A stretch of DNA of 64,000 bases from Chamaecyparis obtusa (lineage: Eukaryota; Streptophyta; Pinopsida; Cupressales; Cupressaceae), in contig BSBK01001577.1 of NCBI GenBank assembly GCA_027943335.1, forward strand, positions 64,501 through 128,500, in the 5' to 3' direction. Shown piece after piece: positions 36,158 through 47,271 of the stretch. The notes beneath the pieces are model-generated. The model had not been told where the DNA came from, did not search any database, and saw nothing but the letters and a program-made list of their open reading frames with translations. The translations under genes and the position numbers were made by a program. Positions within the stretch are counted from its first letter, which is position 1, and each line of letters starts with the position of its first letter.

Positions 36158-36990
36158 ATGTGGTTTTCTTCCCTAAAATGATGATTTACCTTAAAGTTTA
36201 AAAACATTAGAAGCAACCTCCATACTTCTGATAGAATATAATGCAATTGCTAGTTAATTAGTTTCTTGGATACTATAGTTGATGTAATGACCTAAGAACC
36301 CCCTTCTATATAAATGAATACTCTTTAGTACAATGCTAGACAAATACCAATTGACAGAGAATTTTATTTAACAAAATTATTTTTTCTATCTTGGATATAG
36401 TTGGCTTGAGCCACACCACTTTACCTTTTTGATCCCTTGAAACACATTATATCCCTAATTTGTCTAGGTTTCACTTAGAAGATCCATAAAAAATTAATTT
36501 AACCCAATTGTCACCAAGGGGCATCCACCAATTAGTAGCTGTAATAGATTGAAATGGGGATTTCCAAACCAGAGTACCTTGAAATGTTAATGACATGAAA
36601 GGCCATCTGCATCAAACCGTAGAATCAAAACTTTAGAACACCAAAGACAATAATTTCACCCTTGAAGTATATGCTCTTACATTCTTTGATGTGTGTATTT
36701 CTATCTCCTCTAAAATATTTTAGAGTAAACATTCATGTTTTGTAAAACTTTTCTTATTTTTCTCTCACCATACACTCCAAGCTAAGATAAAGGTCATTTC
36801 TCTAAAAGATCTACAAGTTTTGTAGTCCAAGGATGTTGGATGTAAAGAACACAAGGAAACGTTTCAGATATACCTAGTTTCTCCAACCATGAAGGAGAAA
36901 GAATCCTATCATTTAGAGCCAGCCATGAAAATACAACCACCTTAGGTAAAAACAACTCCTTACCAACAAGAGGAAAAGTCTCCAAGTCTA
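36130..36990 (-). pseudogene. LINE zf-RVT and RNase H remnant (unit A)
   Basis: The minus-strand frame 36985-36794 holds a zf-RVT domain ('KVVVFSWLALNDRILSPSWL' and 'KLGIS'). An RNase H follows near 36530-36150: 'WVKLIFYGSSK', where Tyr replaces the catalytic Asp of FDGSS, then a stop, and later 'HHFREENHMVNLAMEME', which matches the usual REGNxxAD block. Compared with unit B (53100-53230), unit A lacks about 85 bp inside the zf-RVT/RNase H linker. The segmental duplication junction falls inside this remnant. Confidence 0.75.
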
Positions 36991-37184
36991 ACTAGAATGT
37001 CTAAATTTCTCAATGATCGATAACCCTTTCTCACTATATATTAATTAGACTTTCTTGGATTCTATATAAGATGATTAGGTTCAGATGAAGGATAAATTCA
37101 CCTTATTCTTTATTTTTTCTCTCAAAGAAATATTTTGGTCGTGGAGAAATGAAAGATCATAAAATTCCATACATATTATAGTAG

Positions 37185-37189
37185 TAACT
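37185..37189. other. Empty target site corresponding to element G3
   Basis: Unit A reads ATTATAGTAGTAACTATACC without interruption. In unit B the same sequence is split after TAACC (53571-53575) and resumes at TAACT (60398-60402). TAACT at 37185-37189 is the unoccupied target. Confidence 0.85.
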
Positions 37190-37985
37190 ATACCTTGAAT
37201 GAAAAAGCAATATATTTATAGAATTATTTGGCCAAAGAATGGGTGGGAGAGGGAGTGGCAGTGGCAATTTGAAATTTGGGGTTTCTAGTAATGCTAGAGG
37301 CATTTCTAGAGAGGAATCTAAGGATGTAAATTCTAAGATGAAGATTATAATAATGAAGAGGAGCTTGTTGGTTTTTGGGCTGCCCATATTCTTGGGCTTT
37401 CAAAATTTTTGGACCATCTTTACTCATATTTTGTGGCATTTTGTCGAGAATTCTCTATTTCTTGTTTCCTACACGATGTGTAGATTGATTGGAGGTTTTT
37501 TTTAGAAAATATGTTAGTGTTTTGTTGCGATGAGGGTTTTTTTGGTTCTAGTGAGGAGAGGCCTCTATGTTTTCATATTGAGTGATTTAGGTCTCCATTT
37601 CTACTCTTTGCGACCCCTATTTCTTGGCCAATTATTTATGGGTATTTATGTTTTTTCTTAGCCTTGTGTTGACCTTGTTAATGGTACAGGTTCTCATTTA
37701 TTTGCACCCAACCCTTTTTCTTATAGGCTCATTTAGAGTTTTCATGTTTCTTGGGAGTTTTTTTTTGGATGCTTGTGGCTTTTTCTGACTATATTTGGGG
37801 ATTATTCTTCCTCTATATTTTATAATGGTTCATTCCACCATGGAACTTTGTGCCCATGTGGATATGGGGTTTCTCCATTTGGCCTCTTTGGTGTCTTTTG
37901 GAGGAGGCTGGGAAGGTTGGGCTACCATGGGGGAAATTTCCCTTCTTCCTGTTTGGTAGAGTGATGTGGGCCTAGGGTCTCATTA
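37190..37985 (+). other. Unrecognised block with paired short ORFs (unit A)
   Basis: 37239-37505 (88 codons) begins with Gly/Ser-rich 'MGGRGSGSGNLKFGVSS'. The homologous stretch in unit B from 60456 starts the same way but stops after about 50 codons. A second frame at 37773-37964 reads 'GLFGVFWRRLGRLGYHG' in both units (B: 60957-61181). I do not recognise either. Similarity between units is expected from the duplication and is not evidence of selection. Confidence 0.35.
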
Positions 37986-39609
37986 TGATGCAGAGGCCTT
38001 AGGTGGACTTTCATTTAATAACTTCAAGAGGGACAACATTATGATTTTCACAAAACCCAACAAGATTATAAACTAGCATCATCCTCATGGATCCAATAAA
38101 TACCATAACCAATCACAAGGAAAATCAATATCTTATACCACCAATAGGCTCCACACCTTTTTTATCAACCTAATGTTCCTCAATCCATCCACTAGATTCA
38201 ACCAAACAACATGATTAACCAACAATACCTTACCCAAGTGCTAACTAGGCCTTAATCCCTAGTAGTCCTTTTCAATGGGTTTCTCAAGGATTAATTTGAT
38301 CTTCTCCAAAAGACCTAAAAAAATAAATGCATATCTAGTTACCCTTTTCACTTCTCTTCAACATATCTTAGAAACTCATATTTCTCCTTTGGACCAGTTG
38401 TCCAAACCAATAACCCGTCACCTTGCAATTAGCCTTATTATCCCTCCATTTACAAAAAAACTACAAGCAAAAGTCATCTCCAAAACTCCCAACCATTAAA
38501 AAGATTTTAGTCATGATCCAAATCAATGGATTTTCAACTCTATAAGAGGTGCCACCAAGTTCTACCATCCCAAACACCAAAACCCTGATTCCTAGGAACA
38601 TTGGCCTAGGGCTTTGTCAAAAAGACACTTCGACACACTTCCAAATCATACCAATGGATCCTACACCATCTAATGAAGATATCATGACATACCAAGTCAT
38701 AAAAAATGGCCCTCCTTCAAGTTGATCTCTCAAGTCCATTAACAATATACCATTAACAAGGAAATGAAAGGAACCTAAAACATAATCATCCTACTTCAAA
38801 TCCAATCAATCTTGCATTGGATCAAGAGTTTTAGAATCCCAAAATAAGGACTATACCCTTGCAGCCATAAAATTAGACAATTGTAAGAAATGATTTTTTA
38901 TTGATCAAACTTCATTTACATTTCTTCCTTGACTCAAAAAACACTTATCAGACTCCTCTAACTCTTCTCTATGATTCCTCATGGTCACACAATATAAATA
39001 ACCTCTTCCAAGCTAGTTGATAGTTATAACTCCCTACCAAACCTACAAAAAATAGTTTAATGACTGTTGCATTTTAGTATATTGTTGTCAAGTTGACAAC
39101 ATAGTTGTCAACTCGACAAATGTCCATCCTGTGCTGTTTATATCATTTCAAAATTCCTTCTAAAGGTCTTTTAAGATCCTATCCTAAAACTTAAACCTTA
39201 AACCCTCACATAGGCCTTTATAGGCCTTATTTTGCCAATTAGGTAAATTTACACGTTCTTGTACTTTTTAGTGCATTTGACAACATTTAATGGCTCTAAT
39301 GGCCAACTTAAATTCAATATGGCCCTTATATGTCTTTTCCAACATCATTTCTCCCAAGATCCTCAAATGAACCCAAGATGTAATCTTCTAACCTCAAATG
39401 CCAACATGGATTACATGTTTGATCCTTTTACAAAAGGATTCACATACAAACAAAACATAATTGAAGCATAATCAAATGACCATTATTGGTCTTATTACAT
39501 TGCCAATGACCCTTCATGGTTATGTTTTCCCTCAACTCCCCCTAGGATTTATCAGTGACCCTAGTGTTTCTTCTAGGCCCTTGTGCTTTGCACTGGTGCT
39601 CATACACCA
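37986..39609 (-). repeat. L4 3' LTR (left)
   Basis: Pairs with 40577-42244 and with the truncated copy 61203-62717 in unit B. It contains the perfect palindrome GTTGTCAAGTTGACAAC (39084-39100) followed by GTTGTCAACTCGACAA. Confidence 0.75.
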
Positions 39610-39689
39610 TACTCCTTATCTTTAAAATCTTTTCCAAGTCCTCTTGGAAACCTACAAATAAAAAAATGTTAGAAAAAAAATTCAGGCCT

Positions 39690-40411
39690 TCATTTTGACC
39701 TTTGGCAAATATAGATTCTCCTAGAACAATGCAATATTTCCTTCTTGCACTTTGGATTGCCCTTTCTCGGCAATGTGAACACTACATGCTTATGTTGCAT
39801 CTTGTTTCTCACCATCATATTAACCTTTATTTCTGATTCAACTTGTGCCATCTCCATTCTAGGATAAAATGTTGTCCTCCTTGAAGCCTCATCATGGCCC
39901 ATCTCTACAATCTTAGTTTCTTCCTTGAAGGCTACTCGTTCTTGTTCCTCTAAAAAACCTCCATAACTTTTCCATTCTTCCACTACAACAATGAAGTTAT
40001 CCCACAAATCTACCTCTTCTTTAAGACCTTCCATGCCTTCCTCTATGTTGTATCCTCCAGTATTGACCAACACTTCATCATGAGTCCTTACACCCCTCAT
40101 CATAGATGCAAATTCCTCTCCAAGAGTACCCTTGTATTCTTCAACCTTTAACGTCTTCCTTGCTACTGCAACTAGTAGTTTAATATGCCATTTTATCTTC
40201 TTCTTCAACCTTAAGTACCAACTTGTATAATCCTTATCTTCAAGTCTCTTCAACCTTTCTTTACATTCTTCCAAGTCTCTTTCTAGACTTCTTATCTTTT
40301 CTCCCCCCCCCCTTTCTCTCTTTCTCTCTTTTCTTCATCTCTTTTTCTTAATTCATCCAAGTATTCTTTCAGTACATTGGCCAAGTCTCTCTCACTTTTG
40401 GTCAATTCCAT
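39690..40411 (-). pseudogene. L4 coiled-coil protein, frameshifted at a C10 run
   Basis: ATG at 40411 opens 'MELTKSERDLANVLKEYLDE', very rich in E, K and R. After about 38 codons the frame breaks at the homopolymer C10 (40303-40312, plus strand). It resumes as 'RSLERDLEECKERLKRLEDK' and runs open to 39690 (194 codons), giving about 240 residues in all. The first 60 residues predict a long coiled coil. The middle is mixed ('TGGYNIEEGMEGLKEEVDLW'), and the C-terminus is basic with scattered Cys ('GNPKCKKEILHCSRRIYIC'). It could be a minimal gag-like protein of the element. No enzyme motif is seen. The break at a homopolymer could be a sequencing error. Confidence 0.55.
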
Positions 40412-40563
40412 CACTTCAAATCAATCTAGGATTCTTAAGATGTCAAGCCACAACTTTGGAACACTCTGAGAGGATAATTCAACTCTAAGCATCAACAAAG
40501 GACATTAAACCTTCCAAATCCTAAAAAGATCTTTTCCAAAACTCAACCTAGGATTCTCCTATT

Positions 40564-40576
40564 CTCTGATATCAAT
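40564..40576 (-). promoter_or_regulatory. L4 primer-binding site
   Basis: Minus-strand ATTGATATCAGAG follows the LTR terminus directly. It matches the Met-tRNA PBS core TGGTATCAGAG at all but one base. Confidence 0.6.
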
Positions 40577-42244
40577 TGATGAAAATGCCTTAGGTGGAAT
40601 TTCATTCAGTATCTTCAAGTGGGACTCCATTAGCATTGTCACAACACCTAACAAGCTTCTTCACTAGGATCATCCACATGGACCAATTCAACACCATAAC
40701 CAATCAGAGTGCAAAAACAATATATTATGCCACCAATAGGCTCCACACATTTGTAATCAATCCAATGTCCCTCAATTGATCCACTATATTCAACCAAACA
40801 ACTTGATCAAGAAACAATCCCTTACCTAGGTGCTAACTAGGCCTTAATCCCTATTAGCCCTGTTCAACAGGTTTCTCAAGGATTACTCTAATCTTCTCTA
40901 AAAGACTTAAAAAAATAAAGGTATATATAGTTACCATTTTCACTTCTCTTAAACATATCTTAGAAGCTCATATTTCTCCTTTGGACCAATTATCCAAACC
41001 AATACCCTATCACCTTGCAATTATCCCTATTAGCCCTCCATTTACAAAGAAATTACAAACAAAACTCATCCCCAAACCTCCCAAGCATTAAAATGACTTT
41101 ATTCATGATCCAAATCAATGTATTTTTAACTTTATAAGAGGTGCCACTAATTTCTACCATCCCAAACACCAAACCCTCATTCCTAGGAACACTAGCCTAG
41201 GGCTTTGTCAAAAAGACACTTCCACACACTTCTAGTTCCTACCAATGGATCCTACACAATATAATAAACATATCATGACATACCAATTCATAAAAAGTTT
41301 CCCTTCTTCAAGTGGATCTCTCAAACCATGACTGGTCCATCCACTAGTTACCCTTCAATCATCATTTCTCTTAATCAAAGATTTTTTTTCACACTCGCCT
41401 GGATATCCCTACAATAAAAATCATAATGGAACATAATGTATAGGGATAGGCTTGTCCCACAATCCTAATAACCATAGAAATTGGGAGAGCCTAAGTTCTC
41501 ATTAAAACTTTAAAATAATTTAATAATTGTGCCACAAAACTACCAGGAATAGTCAACAAAATGATTGGATTGCAAGCCTTTAAATAGAAAGGAACCAATA
41601 TACCATTAAGAAGGAAATGGAAGGAACATAAAACATCATCATCCTAATTCAAATCCAATCTATATTGTATTGGATCAAGAGTTTTAGAATCCAAAAACAA
41701 GGAATGTAGCCTTGTGGCTAGAGAATGTGACAGTTGCAAGAAATAATTTGTTTATTGATCAAACTTCATTTACATTTATTCCTTGACTCAAAACACACCT
41801 ATCAAAATCCTCTAACTCTTCTCTATGATTCCTCACACTAACACAATACAAATAACATCTTCCAAGCTGGTTGACAATTATAACTCCCTGCCAAACCGAC
41901 AACAAACATTTTAATGACTATTGCATTTTAGTATATTGTTGGACCAATTTGACAACATAGTTGTCAACTCAACAATTATCCATCCTTTGGTCTTTATATC
42001 ATTTAAAAATTCCTTCTAAAGGTCTTTTAGGATCCTATCCTAACACTTAGACCTTAAACCCTTTTCAAAAGGATTCACATACTAAAAAAACATAATTAAA
42101 ACATAATCAAATGACTATTATTGGTCTTATTACATTTCCAATGACCCATCATGGTCATGTTTTTCCTCAACTCCCCCTTGGATCTATCAATGACCCTAGT
42201 GTTCCTTCTAGACCTTGGTGCTTGGTCCTGGTGGTCCTGCACCA
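40577..42244 (-). repeat. L4 5' LTR (right)
   Basis: Second LTR of L4; the PBS lies just left of it. It lacks about 220 bp present in the left LTR (39210-39430 equivalent) and contains a short extra stretch around 41340-41600. Confidence 0.75.
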
Positions 42245-43210
42245 TAGTCTTTTGGGCCTTTTCTTTTCTTCATGAGTGAACACTGGTGTGTATGTAGAGG
42301 CTTGTGTTTGTGTGGTTGTAGAAAGTGCCTCTAGGATAGGGATTTCTTTATTTCATCTTGTAGATTTCTCAGGGTTCTTTTCTAGTGGAGTCGTGACTTC
42401 ATTGTAGATTTCTGCAGAGGTTGAGGATTGGTTGTTGGGGTTATCTTATCATGAAATTTTCTCCAAGGGGTTTGGCTATTGAGGTTTGCATATTTTTTGT
42501 AGGGCCCTTTTGTGGGGTTATGTCGATGCTTCTCTTCTTGGATTATTGGTATATTCTTGGAGCATTATCTTTCTTTTTTTGGATCTTTCTTGATCCATCA
42601 TATATCGTATGTTTTTATGGTGATATTTTTAGAGGCTTTTTATAGTAGTCCATTGTTTATCCCTCATTTGACTCCTATAGAGGTAGATTCCTCTCTTATA
42701 GAGGTGGGGATGCTTCTTGTGACTTTGGGAGGGGCATGGCTCTCTTTAATTCTTTCTCCTTCTTCTACTTTTCCTATTGAGGTGGGGGCATCTTCTATGG
42801 AAGTGGACATCTTCCTTGTGGGATATGTTGGAATAAATTATTTGAAGGTTTTTCTTGACCTTGGTTTCATGATTTTGGGTGTGCTTAAATGTTGGATCTT
42901 CTTTCTATATGTTTTTCTCTCCTTGGGCCCTATTGAAGTGGGTTCTTCTCATATTGAGGTGGAGATATTTTATGTTGGAAATTTTTGGAAGTGTAGATGA
43001 AAATCCATTATTGTTACCCCTTTTTTTTTGTTTTGTGGGCCATTTATAAATCCAATCTTAATGTTAAGGGATTCTTCTAAAACCCTTTGAAAATGTTATT
43101 GGTTTGTGATTCTAGTGAGTATTTATTTCAATATCCTATGTTTGGTGAAGGAAAGGTTATATGAGCCTAGTTAAAACCCATATGCTTGGTTGGGGAGCCT
43201 ATTAAAACTC
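42245..43210 (+). other. Unrecognised block with a threefold PIEV-type coding repeat
   Basis: The plus-strand frame 42512-43000 (162 codons) is hydrophobic and contains three copies of a unit beginning PIEV and continuing S/A-S-x-x-EV ('PIEVDSSLIEVGMLLV', 'PIEVGASSMEVDIFLV', 'PIEVGSSHIEVEIFYV'). I know no family for it. Unit B retains only the last ~230 bp (62720-62957). The DNA from 43080 contains several degenerate 'AGCCTATTAAAACC' words that continue after G2. Confidence 0.35.
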
Positions 43211-44595
43211 TATTAGATATTAAAATATATGAGGTATAGAAAGTATATCTATGTGTGTGGGGTAATGTGTGTGTAGATAGGATGTGTGTTGAAAATGTTG
43301 TGGACATAATTGCCTCCTAATCCAAGACAATGAGATCTCAATTGATTAACCAAAAGGAGACAATCAATGCAACAAGGAATCAACTGGTTATGGATAAAGA
43401 GGGAAAGGAGATCTAGTTTCCTAATTATAAAGTAAAATAATAAATCAAAAAGATTAGGATAAAATGAAACACTTATCTTGAAATGTAGCAAATCTGGAAA
43501 TTGTTATTTTCTGATGTCTGTACTGAGTTTCTAGAAATTTTGTGACTGGATTTGGAGCGAAAACACATAGATGGAGAAAACCCATAAATCTTTTCTTTTT
43601 CTAAGCCAGGCCAACCTTGACTTGCACTGCTCCAATAGAAATTCTGTTCACAAATCCCAAAAGTTTTCCGAAAAGGGTATCCAAATTTTCTCTGTAATTC
43701 ATTGTTCCACACCTGCACCTACAATAAAAAATGGTTTTTTTTTTTTTGGATGAGGGGTTTTCCTTGGTCAAACCCCAGTTTTTGAATTAACCTTGAAATA
43801 GAATTGAAATGGAGAATGCTAGGAATTAGTAGAATAAGATCTAACAATGAAGCTATGAAATTCAGTAGATATGCAATTTTATTTGAAATGTAAACAAGTA
43901 TGTTAATATGAAAGCTTAGACTCAACATCAAAAACCATAAATGCAAATCAAAACCTCCATGATTGTATGCTTGAAATCCACCTTGAAGAAAGCATGAATA
44001 GATCTTGAGAAGAAGACTTTAAAACCTTGATTGAACACTTGGAAGCTTGAAAGTAGATTATGCCTAGAATGATCCTCCTTCTTTTCCTTGCTTTCTCTTT
44101 CCTTTCTTTCTCATGATCTACTTGATTGATGGATGGAGAAAATGAGAGGAGGAGGCTTCCTTATATACTAGTCTAGGGAAAAAACTTCTAGAGAAACTAA
44201 CATATGAGAAATAAATTCCCATTAGGCTCATACCCCTAGAAATGGACCCATATTAAATTTCCTTTAAGGGTCACCACTTTGAAGCTTGAAGCAACTGACC
44301 TGGAAGAGAAAAAAAAATAACTTTTGAGGCTTCCCTCACATTCGACACACTTTCTAATGAAAAAGGGGGACCTTGGTCAAGGTTGAGGTTGACCTTCACC
44401 CAGGGGGTTAAGACCCCTAGAAAATTTTCCAGGTGGGGAAAACAGTGCTCGAGGAGGCCTAATCAGAGCCCTAAACAGGTACATAAGATGGAAAAGGGGA
44501 AAAAAATAGAGGACAACATGATGATGGCCCAAAACACCCCCTAAGGAGAGCTAAATGGTCTTAACATGGGAGTGCTTCCATTTTAAGACTATACA
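43211..44595 (-). repeat. G2 3' LTR (left)
   Basis: A 1,385-bp copy. It retains TATATAAG-like sequence (minus strand, about 44160-44167). It is preceded on the minus strand by the PPT. Confidence 0.85.
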
Positions 44596-47271
44596 TTAAG
44601 CCCCCACTTTAGCAGGGAGTGTAGAAATCGAACATACTCGTGGTAAAGTTAGAAGAAAGACTCTAGTAGATTGCAACAAGGTATAACATCACTTAGTTAA
44701 GGACATGAGCCGCCAAGCCAAGGATTCTAACTCAACATACATGGACAAGGGTACAAAAACAAAGAGAAAATAAAGACAAAGCTAAAAGACAAAAAAGAGA
44801 GGGGTTAGTACAAAAACAAACCCAAATCACTAAGAAATGCTTCCTATGCTAATATCATGTTTGGAAAACTATCATAAAAGCATAAATGACTACATAAGAA
44901 AGACATGAGGAACACTATAAATAACATAGCTTCATGATCTAATCCTACTAGCATGAAAGAGAAAGAGAGAAAAAAGAGAGTGATTACCTCACCGAGTAAG
45001 ATGCCCACATTACAATGAATCACCAAGGACGGAGAGCCCAATAGGTAGCCAAACCTGATAGTTCACCCATAAATTATTCTTTGTAATTGCAATGCATCTT
45101 TTGATGGCTTTTGGATTACCCATAGATCCACATTCTTGTATCACTATGGAATATTAAAAATGTGTGTCTCTTCAGTATTTAGCATATTTAAAATTGAAAA
45201 TGCACGTCTCTTTAGGATTTAGAAACTTATGTGCATTACCTTCCAAGGATTTAGCATATTTGAAAAATGTAAACTATAGTACAATACCCTATATATGCCC
45301 CCCTCCTTATCATGGCTACCCAATAGGTAGGATAAGGAAGAGAAAGAGGATACCTACTTCACCAAGTAAGTAGATATCCTATTAACAACAATGTACACTA
45401 TATTCTTAGCAAAGAGTATTGACCCTTACATCGAAGAACATAGACAATCATGAAAAGGAATATGTCATTTATGGAAAAATGATCCTTAAAGAGAAAGATA
45501 TCTTATAAACAAGATCCCCACCGTAGAGGATTACTTTGGATAAAATATCATCTTTCAAAGAAAAGGAAAGAAAAGAGGGATCAAAGATTCAATTATCAAG
45601 CCCCCTACGATCAAGAGGAAGAGTAATCTTGGACCAAAGGAAGAAAACTCTAACCCCAAAGCAAGGGAAAGATTTTATAAAGAACATAATTTGTAGAATA
45701 TAGAAGTGATGACCTAGGAAAACAACCTCTCACATAAAAGGATATCCATAGCCAAAACATCGGTTAGTATAAGGAAATAATGTTGTAGAATAAACAAATA
45801 CCACTAATATAAGGAAGTAGATCCATAGACAAAGAGAAAAACCTTTCCCCCTAGGGATGAAAGAAAGGGATAGAAAGATATTCTATAACAAAGAGATATC
45901 TATTCAAAACAAATGTCTTAGAAAAGATATCATGAATACTAGAAGAGAGCTATGGATGATTATGAGAAAAGGAAAGATATCATAATACAAAACTTTAGGG
46001 AGAAAATATATCTAAAGAATAACCAATTAAGCTCAAAACAAAATACATGCTAAGATCATAATGGATTTTAGAAGAATGGGAGAAATACCTCTTGCCCCCC
46101 AGTCAAGATACAAGAGGAGAAAATATCTATATTATAGAAGAATGAGGGGTATTCCCCATATGGAAATTATGAAGAAATTGTAAAACCACATGAGAGTGAG
46201 ATATAATTCCTAAAGTAGCTCTTTCTCTAACATACATCTTTAAATGCACACAATCAACAAGTAAATGTGTATTACTATAGTGAAAAGGACATTTGTACTT
46301 GGAGAGAGCATCTTCTAGCATAGGTTTAAAGATTTCTTTCTTAGAATTCATTAACTGAACATACACCTTCTTAGTTACATCTTGAGGGGTATCAGGGTAA
46401 TCTAAGGAAGGTGTTCAAAGAAGAACATGAAGAGGAGGGTGACGATAGAATCAACCACCTTAAATTGAGATAGCAGAAAGCCAATACCACACATATATTG
46501 TTTAGGGGATATATGAACCAGATATTTAATACCTTGTTCATTAACACCAAGCCCTAAACCCTTATAACCTTGTTTAGCCATCATATTATATCAATGTAGT
46601 ATATATATCTTGTAAAGCTTCTACAGGAGGTGATTGTTTACGATGGTTATGAGAAAATATAGTATCAGGTGGAATGATAGGTTTAGAAGAAGTTTCTTTT
46701 TTCTCTTCCCTTTAATATCATCATGGATTAGATAAGAAGGGGAAGGTAAATCCAAGAATTTTTGCACATTTGTATCATGAACCATAGTTTGAGCCCCATC
46801 ATAAGTTTGGGAAGAACTAGGAATAGAAGATGGAGAAATGGGAATGAGAATATTAGGAATGTTAGGAATTGGATTAGGAAGGATATGATTAGGATTAGGA
46901 AGATTAGGAAATGGTGTATCATCTAGTACTAGTCAATCTCATAATAGCATAAGCAAGTGAAACATGAAGAGTAAAAAACTTAATGAAATAGATGATACTC
47001 TCAAAAAAATCATAAATACTATAAAGAGATGATAAGACGAGAATAATGAGGAAAATAACCACACATCAAAGCATCCTAAGGATCTTCACAGTGAATGAAA
47101 TGCAAGAAATATTTTTGTATTTTGACTTTATATGATTTTTTTTTTGTTTTTTTTTTAAATGTAAAAGAAAGAACATAAAAGAGGGCTAATATAATATACA
47201 TGCAAGATATAATAATAAATGTAAATCTAACACCACAAAAGAAAGAGTTGTCTATCGCGGGTTCACCAAAA
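44596..47271 (-). pseudogene. G2 interior: G-patch and zinc-knuckle remnants
   Basis: The minus-strand frame 46584-46402 contains a G-patch-like block 'KQGYKGLGLGVNEQGI' (Gly at the usual positions), followed by 'MCGIGF'. The next frame, 46366-46127, has 'CPFHYSNTHLLVDCVHLKMYV', a zinc-knuckle-like CxxH..H...C pattern as in gypsy gag tails. 46922-46728 is a Leu/Phe-rich out-of-frame shadow of a Pro/Ser-rich linker. The rest (44611-46120) is non-coding. It includes at 45170-45270 the inverse of the tandem block seen in G3 at 58246-58388. No RT, integrase or intact protease is visible. Confidence 0.6.

Larger units (their letters stand above)
37986..42244 (-). mobile_element. L4: compact copia-type LTR element with a coiled-coil ORF
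   Basis: Direct repeats 37986-39609 and 40577-42244 (about 1.62 and 1.67 kb) flank only about 0.97 kb of interior. On the minus strand the 5' LTR ends TTTTCATCA and is followed by TTGATATCAGAG, one mismatch from the Met-tRNA PBS core TGGTATCAGAG. The interior ends in a purine tract AAAGATAAGGAGTA before the 3' LTR start TGGTGTATGAG. It encodes one coiled-coil protein and no polymerase, so it is non-autonomous. No convincing TSD was found (left CATTA, right TAGTC or CCATA). Confidence 0.7.

Noticed and set aside
37773..37964. Plus-strand frame shared with 60957-61181 considered as a conserved small gene
   Set aside because: Both copies lie in recently duplicated DNA, so similarity is inherited; no start context, domain or third homologue to support coding.
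40303..40345. C10 plus CT-rich tract considered as a PPT
   Set aside because: It lies inside the L4 coding frame on the minus strand (Gly/Arg/Glu codons), not next to an LTR; the real purine tract is near 39610-39625.
43040..43210. Repeated AGCCTNNTNAAAACC words considered as a tandem array or CRISPR-like repeat
   Set aside because: Spacing and sequence are too irregular; the units are only partly similar and continue as degenerate LINE or LTR-like DNA.
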